From positions 1 through 64,000 of the forward strand of contig JAUNKY010000005.1 in the NCBI GenBank assembly GCA_030532515.1: a stretch of DNA of 64,000 nucleotides. The letters are read 5' to 3'. The notes under the pieces are model-generated. The model was not told the DNA's origin. It searched no databases and worked only from the letters and a program-made list of their open reading frames with translations. The translations under genes and the position numbers were made by a program. The stretch comes from Actinomycetaceae bacterium (GTDB lineage Bacteria > Actinomycetota > Actinomycetes > Actinomycetales > Actinomycetaceae). Below, in pieces: positions 56,983 to 64,000 of this stretch (position 1 is the first letter of the stretch; each line of letters starts with the position of its first letter).

Positions 56983-58032
56983 CTACGACAAAACTTCCCA
57001 AGGTTTCTCTTGCGCAGTTTTCAAACTCTCCAAAAGCCGGCGCACAGAATGTAAACGCAACTGCCGGAACTCTTGCTCTGCTTCACTACCGGCCTGCGCC
57101 CACAGATCTAAACCACACTCAGCGGCACCCGCCAAGTGAGTACAACCGCGCGGACAATCCTCAATCGCATCCGCCAACTCAGGCAAAGCCGCCACCACGG
57201 TGTCCGGCTCTACGTGTGCTAAACCAAAGCCGCGCACCCCCGGAGTATCAATAATCCAACCGCCTTGGGGAAGGGGAAGCGCCAGCATATTAGTTGAAGT
57301 GTGGCGTCCACGCCCCGTCACCTGATTAACATCCCCGGTAAGGCGTTCCGCTTCAGGCAAGATTGCATTAATCAAAGTCGACTTACCAACCCCAGAATGT
57401 CCAATCAGGACCGAAGTTTGCCCGTCGATAAGGGCTAACAAATCCTGGTATCCCTGTTCATGCGTATGACCCGGCACATTTGAAGAAATCACAGTGGTTA
57501 CGCCCAGAGCTTGGCAAAGCGAAATTACGTTGTCGGGATCTCCTAAATCTGCTTTAGTTAAGCACACGATCGGGCGCATTTTGGAATCATAGGCAGCCAC
57601 CAGACAGCGGTCAATGAAACCGGGACGCACCGGGGGATTAGTCATTGCAGTAACAATCACCAGGTTGTCGGCATTCGCCACCATCGTTTTCTCGCGCCCC
57701 ACAGTATCAGCATCTTCACCGCTGCGGCGCAAGACAGTTTGGCGGTCTTGCACCGCGACAATCCGCGCTAAAGTATCTTTTTTCCCCGACAGGTCGCCGT
57801 TAAGACGCACCAGGTCGCCCACCACAATCGAACCGCGACCCAGTTCCCTGGATTTAACCGCCATTAGTTTCGTTTCACCAAAGAGCACGTGATAGCGGCC
57901 GCGGTCCACCGAAAATACAAAACCAGTGGGGCAGTCAGAATAGTCGGGACGGATTTTGGTGCGAGGACGCGACCCTTTGTCAGGACGTACCTTCACACGC
58001 GCATCATCAGTGCCAATATCACGCCGGCTCAA
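56983..58032 (-). CDS. rsgA: ribosome small subunit-dependent GTPase RsgA
   Basis: A 349-residue circularly permuted GTPase that assists late 30S maturation. An N-terminal OB-fold has GFVFSVDRGRYHVLFG. The G motifs appear in the order G4 (CLTKADLGD), G1 (LIGHSGVGKSTLINAIL), G3 (DTPGVRGFGL). The C-terminal zinc site is ED-CPRGCTHLAGAAECGL. The N-terminal 35 residues are basic. It overlaps the end of aroA by 14 bases, an arrangement also seen in Mycobacterium (Rv3227-Rv3228). Confidence 0.95.
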   Translation of the reverse strand: MSRRDIGTDDARVKVRPDKGSRPRTKIRPDYSDCPTGFVFSVDRGRYHVLFGETKLMAVKSRELGRGSIVVGDLVRLNGDLSGKKDTLARIVAVQDRQTVLRRSGEDADTVGREKTMVANADNLVIVTAMTNPPVRPGFIDRCLVAAYDSKMRPIVCLTKADLGDPDNVISLCQALGVTTVISSNVPGHTHEQGYQDLLALIDGQTSVLIGHSGVGKSTLINAILPEAERLTGDVNQVTGRGRHTSTNMLALPLPQGGWIIDTPGVRGFGLAHVEPDTVVAALPELADAIEDCPRGCTHLAGAAECGLDLWAQAGSEAEQEFRQLRLHSVRRLLESLKTAQEKPWEVLS

Positions 58033-59686
58033 CGGAGCCTCCTTTATCAGTTCTTACAGGGGTTTCGTGGCAGTTTTCTGGTGGGGCTACTCGGTAGGTG
58101 TTTGCAATGGCACCTCTAGCCGTTGCAGGAGTGGGCTTACCTAAGATAAGGCTTTCCCACAGCTGTACAAAGTTAGGTAGCGTTTTGGCTACCGTTGCTA
58201 CGTTTTCAACTAAGATCGGATACTTCAAGCCTAGCAGGGCAGCGAGCATAGCCAGCCGGTGATCGTGGTAAGTGTGCAAAAGCACCGGCAGATTATGAGT
58301 TTCCGGTGCGGAAACTGCTGGCGCGAGTTTGGACTTTTGTGGGTGTTTTTCACTTTCCCGCGGGAAAACCGTGAGGGAGTCGTCCTTTACCTGGCAGGGG
58401 ATGCCAAGTTTTGCCAGTTCAGTTGCCAACGCAGCCAGCCGGTCAGTTTCATGCCCGCGCAGATGTTTAATACCCGTGAATGTTACCGGCACCGGAGCTT
58501 GGGTTGCTAATCCAACGGCAACCGGGGTGAGCTCACCAAAATCGCTTAAATCAAAGGGCTTCTCTGGCGGGGTACAGGTTAAATCGGCAGGTAGTGCCAA
58601 CAGCGTTGTAGTTCCGTCCGCAGCTTCTTCAAAGTAGGTAACCACGCCCAGTTGGCGCAGAATCTGTAGGAAACCTGCCCCGGGCTGCGCTGATTCCTTA
58701 GGCCAGTTAGCAATCCGCACGGGAGCTTTAGTAAAAGCAGCTGCGGCTATGAAAACCATTGCCGTGGTGGTATCAACTTCAATCCGGCGAGTTGGCTGCA
58801 CCGGTACCGGGCAGGCAGTTTGCAGGCGGACAGCCAAAGTCTTAGAAGCAGCCGCCTGGGTTGGCTGCAGGGCTGATGCGAGGCTTAGCTGCGGGGCAGT
58901 TTCTGGGGCAGATTCTCTTGGCAGGGGTTCTAAAGACGCAGCTATCCCGTAAGCTGCTAACTCGGCAACCGACATTAGGATATGCGGGGTCGAGGGCGGA
59001 AGAGTGGAACGAATAGTCACTAAACGCCCTGCTGGATACGCCCACGGTAAAACCAATAAGAGCGCTGAAAAGAACTGTGATGAAGAGGTAGCGTCAACTT
59101 CTATTTCAGTTGGAAAATGCTTTAGTGGCCCGCGAATAGTAAACGGAAAAGTAGCTTCCCCGTGATACTTTACTTCGGCACCTAAGCTGGTTAGGACCGC
59201 TAAAAGCGGTTGTAAAGGACGCTGATTCGCCTGCGGATCGGCAGTGAAAGTAACCGGCGTAGCTAACGCTGCTGCAACTACCGGTAAGAAGCGCATCACA
59301 GTGCCGGCTAACCCGCAGTCAATTGTGACCGGTTGAGTTAGTTTGCTTAAAGATAGCGGGGTAACTTCGATAACGTTCGCAGAAACTTCTGTGAATTTGG
59401 CACCCAGCTGTTCTAAACCAGCTTTCATCAGCAAAGTATCTCTGGCCCACAGTGGGTTTACGATTCGGCTGGGGGAGTTGCTTAATGATGCCAGCAGCAA
59501 AGCGCGATTTGTCTGTGATTTAGAACCGGGAATTTGCAGTGGCTCTGACTCATAAGCCAGGTCTGGCGCCAGTGGAGCCTCCCAGTATTCGTGGGGGGAA
59601 GTCTGCGAACTTGGGGCAGAAGTAGACTCAGCGGGGACCGGTGTAAAAACACCAGCCCCCGCTGAAACAGATTCATTTACCGTCAT
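58019..59686 (-). CDS. aroA: 3-phosphoshikimate 1-carboxyvinyltransferase (EPSP synthase), enlarged
   Basis: Sixth step of the shikimate pathway. All core motifs are present: PGSKSQTNRALLLASLS, CGLAGTVMRFLPVVAAAL, TSSSQFFSALLLVLPW, GHETDRLAALATELAKLG and HDHRLAMLAALLGLK. At 555 residues it is over 100 longer than usual. The extra length is a Ser/Pro/Thr-rich N-terminus (about 1-50), an Ala/Pro-rich insertion near residues 255-285, a second before the HDHR motif (about 450-475), and a 40-residue tail that overlaps rsgA. The ATG lacks a Shine-Dalgarno site, so a downstream start is possible. Confidence 0.93.
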   Translation of the reverse strand: MTVNESVSAGAGVFTPVPAESTSAPSSQTSPHEYWEAPLAPDLAYESEPLQIPGSKSQTNRALLLASLSNSPSRIVNPLWARDTLLMKAGLEQLGAKFTEVSANVIEVTPLSLSKLTQPVTIDCGLAGTVMRFLPVVAAALATPVTFTADPQANQRPLQPLLAVLTSLGAEVKYHGEATFPFTIRGPLKHFPTEIEVDATSSSQFFSALLLVLPWAYPAGRLVTIRSTLPPSTPHILMSVAELAAYGIAASLEPLPRESAPETAPQLSLASALQPTQAAASKTLAVRLQTACPVPVQPTRRIEVDTTTAMVFIAAAAFTKAPVRIANWPKESAQPGAGFLQILRQLGVVTYFEEAADGTTTLLALPADLTCTPPEKPFDLSDFGELTPVAVGLATQAPVPVTFTGIKHLRGHETDRLAALATELAKLGIPCQVKDDSLTVFPRESEKHPQKSKLAPAVSAPETHNLPVLLHTYHDHRLAMLAALLGLKYPILVENVATVAKTLPNFVQLWESLILGKPTPATARGAIANTYRVAPPENCHETPVRTDKGGSVEPA

Positions 59687-59710
59687 TAGGAAATAACTAA
59701 AGACTTTCCT

Positions 59711-60199
59711 TTAGACAGCGCGTGCTTCTTCACGTACTTGGCTAATTGCTTGGCGCTGTTGCTGCCAGTTCGTTAGCCGCCAAGACGCTGATGGAGCGCC
59801 CTTGCGGTCTAAAGAAGCGAATACTAAGCCGCCAAAAACGGCACCGTAGCGTTCTAAACCACGGCGGTAACGGTTGCGTTCGTCGCGATCTGCGGCAGTC
59901 CAAACTGGGTTTTGTACCAGTGCGATCGGCACTGCGGCACAGGCTAAAGCAGCAGCGCAGGTACGCGGAGCTTTACCTAAGATCAGACCCCCGGCAGCTA
60001 CCACGCTGGCAGCGCCGGCAACGCGAGAGAGCGTTTCTGCCTGTTCCTTAGAAACTTCAGGAAGCCCCAGTTCCTTCATGGACTTCAGACACTTACGGAG
60101 TTTCTTTCCGTGTTCTGCTGGATGTTGAACGGCGTCGATGCCGTCAACGATGAAAGGCAAAGCTAAAAGAGTGCGTGCAGTAAATCGTAGTAAACTCAT
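59711..60199 (-). CDS. DoxX family membrane protein
   Basis: A 162-residue protein with about four weakly hydrophobic segments. RFTARTLLALPFIVDGIDAV at the N-terminus and GAASVVAAGGLILG in the middle fit the DoxX family. Its C-terminal tail is polar. DoxX proteins are linked to redox homeostasis in mycobacteria. It diverges from the sigH-rsrA oxidative-stress pair and may share regulation through the 63-bp gap. Confidence 0.8.
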   Translation of the reverse strand: MSLLRFTARTLLALPFIVDGIDAVQHPAEHGKKLRKCLKSMKELGLPEVSKEQAETLSRVAGAASVVAAGGLILGKAPRTCAAALACAAVPIALVQNPVWTAADRDERNRYRRGLERYGAVFGGLVFASLDRKGAPSASWRLTNWQQQRQAISQVREEARAV

Positions 60200-60207
60200 G
60201 GTTTCAT

Positions 60208-60257
60208 TTTAGCGTGATTTATTCTTTTGCGTAGGGTGAAAAATCGCGTACGCTAAA
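60208..60257. promoter_or_regulatory. inverted repeat in the DoxX-sigH gap
   Basis: TTTAGCGT (60208-60215) and ACGCTAAA (60250-60257) are exact complements 34 bases apart. The right copy ends five bases before the sigH ATG. No SigR-type promoter (GGAAT-N18-GTT) is visible. Confidence 0.3.
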
Positions 60258-60262
60258 TATTG

Positions 60263-60856
60263 ATGAATGCGAAAGATAATGCTGAGGCGCAGCTTCGGGA
60301 GCGGTTTGAAACCGAAGCTTTGCCCTTAATGGATCAACTTTATGCGGCTGCCTACCGGCTCACCGGGGCACCGGTTGATGCCCAAGATTTGCTGCAAGAT
60401 ACTTTCATGAAAGCTTATAGTTCTTTCCACACTTTTGAAGCTGGAACGAATCTGAAAGCCTGGATGTACCGGATTTTGCAAAATACCTTCATTAACCAGT
60501 ACCGGCGTAAGCAGCGTCGCCCTGTGGAAGTGGATGCAGATAACACTACGGATTGGGAGATGTTCCAAGCGGCTTCTCATGACCCAACGGGGTTACGCTC
60601 CGCCGAAGCAGAAGCTTTTAACTCTTTAACTGATGAAGTAGTCGTTAAAGCGTTAGAAGAAATGCCGGCTACCTATCGTGAAGCGGTGGTCCTGGCAGAT
60701 GTTGAAGGCTTCTCATATAAGGAAATCGCGGAACTAATGGGAACTCCCGCTGGGACGGTTATGTCGCGGATTCACCGTGGAAGAGCAATGTTGCGCTCGC
60801 GGTTGGCTGATTACGCCCGGGCAAATGGGATTCAAGTTGTGAAAGAGGATGCGTAA
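60263..60856 (+). CDS. sigH: ECF sigma factor SigH/SigR
   Basis: A 197-residue group-4 sigma factor of the thiol-oxidative stress type. Region 2 has [34 protein letters not shown] and [20 protein letters not shown]. Region 4 has [20 protein letters not shown] and [20 protein letters not shown]. The cognate RsrA-type anti-sigma factor follows two bases downstream. The ATG at 60263 is preferred to the TTG one codon earlier. No clear Shine-Dalgarno site is seen. Confidence 0.93.
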   Translation: MNAKDNAEAQLRERFETEALPLMDQLYAAAYRLTGAPVDAQDLLQDTFMKAYSSFHTFEAGTNLKAWMYRILQNTFINQYRRKQRRPVEVDADNTTDWEMFQAASHDPTGLRSAEAEAFNSLTDEVVVKALEEMPATYREAVVLADVEGFSYKEIAELMGTPAGTVMSRIHRGRAMLRSRLADYARANGIQVVKEDA

Positions 60857-60858
60857 AA

Positions 60859-61116
60859 ATGGGATATGAACCTACCTGTACAACTTGTCAAGAGTTGGAA
60901 GAGCTACTGTTTTTATTGGCTGATGGGGAACTGGACGCAGATACGCAAGAGCGCCTGCAGGTGCATTTAGATGGTTGCGAGCATTGTAAGAGCTTATACG
61001 ATGTGGAAATGCACTTGCGTCATCTGGTGAAGGATTGTTACCGGAAGGAAGTTCCGGCTGAACTGCGTGAACGTATTAAGGCAGAGATTCGCGAAGCTGA
61101 CGTGACGCGCGATTAA
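60859..61116 (+). CDS. rsrA: RsrA-type zinc anti-sigma factor
   Basis: An 85-residue redox-sensing anti-sigma factor. The zinc motif is H36-x3-C40-x2-C43 with an upstream Cys10; Cys7 adds a CxxC pair at the N-terminus. Oxidation to a disulfide releases zinc and frees the sigma factor in characterised homologues (RsrA, RshA). A GAGG site lies inside the end of sigH. It is co-expressed with sigH. Confidence 0.93.
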   Translation: MGYEPTCTTCQELEELLFLLADGELDADTQERLQVHLDGCEHCKSLYDVEMHLRHLVKDCYRKEVPAELRERIKAEIREADVTRD

Positions 61117-61284
61117 CGGGTCGGCTGGTAAATAAAATAGCGGTCGATAAGTGATTCAGCGAACTGTCACGCGGCTCTAATTGTCATTGACGAGTGAATG
61201 TGTGAAAATAGTAGAGTTGTCTGCAGTTTTCGGACTGTAGTTACTGAATCTTGAGTTACTGAAGTAGTTTTACAGGAGCCAGAT

Positions 61285-61359
61285 ATGAGCAAGCGAGGCC
61301 GTAAGCGTCGCGCACGTCGTAAGGGCGGCGCAAACCACGGGAAGCGTCCAAACGCATGA
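61285..61359 (+). CDS. 50S ribosomal protein bL37
   Basis: A 24-residue, highly basic protein beginning MSKRGRKRRARRKGG and ending NHGKRPNA. This matches the actinobacteria-specific ribosomal protein bL37 known from Mycobacterium smegmatis (start MAKRGRKKR, same end). AGGAG lies eight bases before the ATG. It has its own leader (61117-61284), with a possible TTGACG (61187-61192) and no strong -10 box. A good terminator follows. It is too short for standard gene finders. Confidence 0.9.
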   Translation: MSKRGRKRRARRKGGANHGKRPNA

Positions 61360-61403
61360 GTGGTTGTCAATCTCTATAGATTGACAGGTGTTAAGCCAAA
61401 CTT

Positions 61404-61437
61404 TCGCACGGTTTCATATGAGACCGTGCGATTTTTT
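61404..61437 (+). terminator. bL37 terminator
   Basis: TCGCACGGT (61404-61412), ten-base loop, ACCGTGCGA (61423-61431), then TTTTTT. A canonical rho-independent terminator. Confidence 0.88.
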
Positions 61438-61440
61438 ATG

Positions 61441-61576
61441 TCGCATACGAAAGCGGTTTCCCGTGCGAATTGGGGGCCTTTACCCTCTCATTTCGCATAC
61501 GAAACGCGTTTCCCGTGCGAATTTGCGGGGGCTGGGGGCTCAATTCGTATACGAAACGCGTTTCCCGTGCGAATTG
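61441..61576. repeat. hairpin repeat array B (3 copies)
   Basis: Copies at 61441-61471, 61491-61523 and 61542-61576, about 50 bp apart. They are the same element as array A at 52-178. Copies 2 and 3 have the perfect centre GAAACGCGTTTC where copy 1 and array A have GAAAGCGGTTTC. Copy 3 begins with the palindrome TTCGTATACGAA. Spacers differ from those in array A. It lies between the bL37 terminator and the 3' end of the gene at 61592. Confidence 0.85.
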
Positions 61577-61591
61577 GGCTTAAGTGCCGAG

Positions 61592-62578
61592 TTAATGCGG
61601 TAAATGCGCTAACCGATCGTACTCTAGGAATGCTTTTAGTGCTTCGCCTTGTCCCGCTTCTCTAAGCAAACTATGAATTAAATCTACTAGCTCCAACAAA
61701 GGCTGACGGAAGTGAGCATCTACTGGAAACGGAACAGCAGTAGAACCATCCATGAAGTTAAATACCTGCGCCGGATCACTATAATCAGGAATCTGATAAT
61801 CCGGCTGCGACAACTCTAACTCGGCGCGCAGCGTAACCGCTTCCTCTAACGCGTGCTCATAAAAAGCAGTTCCCGGAGCAACCTGCTGATAGCACCCCAA
61901 AGCATCTGCCGTTCCACTACGCAGTAAAGCTGCCACATAATACGCATAGCTCAGCTGCTCTGTGGAAAAAGAAGTCTTAAAAACCTCGCTTAAAAACTCT
62001 AGTTGACGTTTCACCGGCTTATCTTGCATCCACATGAAAATCGCCAGCATTGCCGCCGAATCGGGATCCCCCGGAGCCATGGCACCGGCTTCCGAAGCTA
62101 ACCTAACCGCGTACTTCAGAGGATCTTGCAAGTGGGGGAACGCCCCTAAAGAACACTGATTGGCAAGCCACAGGCGTCCGCGCACCGCAATATCAGGAAT
62201 TTTCACAAAGGGAATCTCTGGCGTGAACGTAGCGAACTTCGTAACCAGCAGTCTGGCTGTGAAATTCTCACAGTAAAGTGGCACTGCGGAAACACGGGAC
62301 AATCCCGCAGGCTGTTTTAAAGCGCCCAGAAACTTAGGAATGACCGGAAACTCCACCGACACGGCTTCCAAAGCCAACATACACTGGTCAAAACAGGCCT
62401 CGGGATCGGTTTCTAACAGTTCCGTGGCACTGTCAAAAGGCGCGTCCCAACGCTCATCTTCCGCTGCTGATTGCCAGATGAACAGGTCGCCAAAAGTCTG
62501 CGCCGCCGTTAGCTGCTGCACATCAGCTGGCAACTCGATTTCAAAATACGGGGTTAAATCAGGGAGTGAACGGGTCAT
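61592..62578 (-). CDS. uncharacterised protein
   Basis: A 328-residue soluble protein that I do not recognise. The N-terminal half (about 1-170) is mixed alpha/beta; YFEIELPADVQQLTAAQTFG and NFTARLLVTKFATFTPEI are landmarks. The second half is helical, with AGAMAPGDPDSAAMLAIFMW and LSYAYYVAALLRSGTADALG, reminiscent of TPR-like or DUF4192-like tails without a convincing match. Its start overlaps the SGNH-like gene by four bases (ATGA), so the two are co-translated. Codon use is like its neighbours. Confidence 0.7.
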   Translation of the reverse strand: MTRSLPDLTPYFEIELPADVQQLTAAQTFGDLFIWQSAAEDERWDAPFDSATELLETDPEACFDQCMLALEAVSVEFPVIPKFLGALKQPAGLSRVSAVPLYCENFTARLLVTKFATFTPEIPFVKIPDIAVRGRLWLANQCSLGAFPHLQDPLKYAVRLASEAGAMAPGDPDSAAMLAIFMWMQDKPVKRQLEFLSEVFKTSFSTEQLSYAYYVAALLRSGTADALGCYQQVAPGTAFYEHALEEAVTLRAELELSQPDYQIPDYSDPAQVFNFMDGSTAVPFPVDAHFRQPLLELVDLIHSLLREAGQGEALKAFLEYDRLAHLPH

Positions 62579-63165
62579 TCAGAGGCTTCCAAACCGATCC
62601 ACTGATACCAACCGCAGTGCAAAATAATCCACGCCAACAACCCGTATCCAGTTTGGGAAGGCATTTGCTGCGGCGATAAACTCAGATCGTCATGCCACTG
62701 ATTGTGATTAACCAAAGGTTTAAAAGTATCAACGTAGGTAACGCCGCGTCGCTCACACACTTCTGCGCCGGCTTTCGAAATCTCTTGCAATTGGCGCATA
62801 TCAAAGGAACGCAGCGGTGGCGGTCCCACAACCAGCGGCTTAATGTCTTTTTGCAAGGCAATATCTAGAATATTTGCCAGATTTAGGCGGGTACGGGCAG
62901 CTGAAACACCGGCTTCTAAATCGCCTTTACCCAGTTGGATAATCAAGTAGTTCTCGGTTTCAGCGTCGAAACGACGGAAGCATTCGCTTTCCCAGCGAGC
63001 TCCTAAAGCCGTGGTAGTCTCAGCTGGAACTGCCAGCGGGAAAACCTGCATATCTGCGGGTTGCTTAGTGCGGGCAAGAACTCGCCCCAGCCAACCTAAT
63101 CCGCGGGCATCTCCCATTCCGGAAACCAGTTCATCTCCAACTACACAAACGCGCTTCGCTGGCAT
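62575..63165 (-). CDS. SGNH/GDSL-like protein lacking the catalytic serine
   Basis: A 196-residue protein with the SGNH fold layout. Block I reads VGDELVSGMGD, with Glu where GDSL enzymes have the nucleophilic Ser. Block III is QLGKGDLEAG and block V region reads SLSPQQMPSQTGYGLL, with no D-x2-H. Relatives with GDELVAG are, as I recall, found across actinobacteria, so this is a family feature rather than decay. Hydrolase activity is doubtful. It is co-translated with the gene at 61592. Confidence 0.75.
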   Translation of the reverse strand: MPAKRVCVVGDELVSGMGDARGLGWLGRVLARTKQPADMQVFPLAVPAETTTALGARWESECFRRFDAETENYLIIQLGKGDLEAGVSAARTRLNLANILDIALQKDIKPLVVGPPPLRSFDMRQLQEISKAGAEVCERRGVTYVDTFKPLVNHNQWHDDLSLSPQQMPSQTGYGLLAWIILHCGWYQWIGLEASE

Positions 63166-63216
63166 TTTTACTCCTTTACATTCCTTTGCCAGTTTACGTC
63201 TATTCAGCTAAAAAAC

Positions 63217-63269
63217 AGGTTCGCCGAGCGTAAGAAAGCACAGAATCTTTCTTTTCGCTCGGCGAACCT
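63217..63269 (-). terminator. kgd terminator
   Basis: Fourteen-bp perfect stem AGGTTCGCCGAGCG (63217-63230) and its complement 63256-63269, with an inner AGAAAG/CTTTCT stem in the loop. On the minus strand it is followed by GTTTTTTAGC. It ends the kgd transcript 17 bases after the stop. Confidence 0.88.
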
Positions 63270-63286
63270 AAAAGGGGACTAATACT

Positions 63287-64000
63287 TTAGCGGCGGAAGG
63301 CTTCTGCCCGAAGCTGCTCAGCTTGGTACTTATGCAAAGCCATCGTGCCAGCCGATGGAGAAGCCGCAGCTGGGCGAGACACGACCCGTACCACGCGACC
63401 CAGTTCAGGGAACAAGTTCAGAGCCAAGAATGGGTAGGCACCCTGGTTCTTAGGTTCATCTTGAATCCAGACCAGCTCTGCATGTGGGTACTTATCCAGT
63501 TCAGCTTGCAAAGCATCGGTAGCCAGCGGGTAGTACTGTTCCAAACGAATAATCGCGGTTGCAGTATCTTCCAGACGCTGACGTTCCTTTACCAGCTCGT
63601 AGTAGAGGCGGCCAGAACAGATCAGCACGCGGTTAACTTCACCTGGGTTAGCTGCGATATGCGCATCAACTTCCCCGATTACCGGTTGGAATCCGCCGCT
63701 GGTGAAATCAGCGATTGACGAAACGGCTTCCGGCAGGCGCAGCAGCTGCTTCGGGGTGAAGACAATCAGTGGTTTCCGAGGGCGTTTATAAGCCTGCGTA
63801 CGTAGCATATGGAAGTGGTTAGCCGGAGTGGATGGCTGAACTACCCACATGTTCTCTTCAGCACATAGCCCCAGGTAGCGTTCAATACGCGCCGATGAGT
63901 GGTCAGGCCCCTGTCCCTCATAGCCGTGCGGCAGCAGCAAAGTGACCGACGAACGCTGCGCCCACTTTTGTTCCGCTGAGGAAATGAACTCATCCAGAAC
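63287..64000 (-). CDS. kgd: 2-oxoglutarate dehydrogenase/decarboxylase E1, C-terminal part (partial)
   Basis: The last 237 residues of a large protein that continues past the window edge. SVTLLLPHGYEGQGPDHSSA, RIERYLGLCAEENMWVVQPS and TPANHFHMLRTQAY match the C-terminal transketolase-like domain of 2-oxoglutarate dehydrogenase E1. KPLIVFTPKQLLRLPEAVSS, SGRLYYELVKERQ and ELVWIQDEPKNQGAYPFL are also typical. In actinobacteria this is the fused Kgd (SucA/SucB-like) enzyme. The fusion itself cannot be confirmed here because the N-terminus lies outside. Confidence 0.92.
   Translation of the reverse strand, partial: VLDEFISSAEQKWAQRSSVTLLLPHGYEGQGPDHSSARIERYLGLCAEENMWVVQPSTPANHFHMLRTQAYKRPRKPLIVFTPKQLLRLPEAVSSIADFTSGGFQPVIGEVDAHIAANPGEVNRVLICSGRLYYELVKERQRLEDTATAIIRLEQYYPLATDALQAELDKYPHAELVWIQDEPKNQGAYPFLALNLFPELGRVVRVVSRPAAASPSAGTMALHKYQAEQLRAEAFRR

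Overview
The window reads as a chromosomal segment of a mid-GC (roughly 50%) Gram-positive actinobacterium, most like the Actinomycetaceae. The reasons are a WhiB regulator, mtrA-mtrB-lpqB, an RsrA-type anti-sigma factor next to an ECF sigma factor, the 24-residue ribosomal protein bL37, an Rv3235-type gene beside secA, and the end of a Kgd-type 2-oxoglutarate decarboxylase. The genus cannot be fixed from the sequence alone. I see no rRNA, tRNA, insertion sequence, integrase or prophage gene.

Positions 1-30612 are a large cell-surface polysaccharide locus with many strand switches. It holds a Wzx-type flippase, six glycosyltransferases of the GT-B type, several GT2 enzymes (one a tandem GT2-GT2 fusion), an asparagine-synthase-like protein without the glutaminase cysteine, and two DUF6541 polytopic proteins. 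It also holds UDP-GlcNAc 2-epimerase (wecB), a UDP-ManNAc-type dehydrogenase, UDP-galactopyranose mutase (glf), a Wzm/Wzt ABC exporter with a GlfT1-like transferase, two acyltransferases, and a GtrA/GtrB-like pair. A secreted protein fuses FG-GAP repeats to a D-glucuronyl C5-epimerase-like domain. Together these suggest a galactofuranose-containing glycan and/or an N-acetyl-mannosaminuronate polymer, modified outside the cell by epimerisation and acylation. The locus starts beside a hairpin repeat array and a perfect 60-bp palindrome.

Positions 30774-33087 hold a YfcC-type transporter and a TIGR03089 protein. From 33166 the order follows the conserved actinobacterial block: whiB2-like gene, large GT2 membrane protein, DUF5719, zincin-like protein, DUF3499, mtrA, mtrB, lpqB, comF, hpf, secA, Rv3235-like. 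A structured leader between comF and hpf is a candidate raiA-motif RNA. 

Positions 48624-56925 hold a LysM protein, a small HTH protein, an orphan SAF/CpaE-like pair, DUF6912 and sbcCD. Positions 56983-61359 hold rsgA, an enlarged aroA, a DoxX protein, sigH-rsrA and bL37. A second array of the same hairpin repeat follows (61441-61576). The window closes with an unrecognised gene, an SGNH-like gene lacking the serine, and the 3' part of kgd. 

Several genes between about 27.9 and 52.2 kb have a -10-like hexamer six or seven bases before the start codon and no Shine-Dalgarno sequence, which suggests frequent leaderless transcription.
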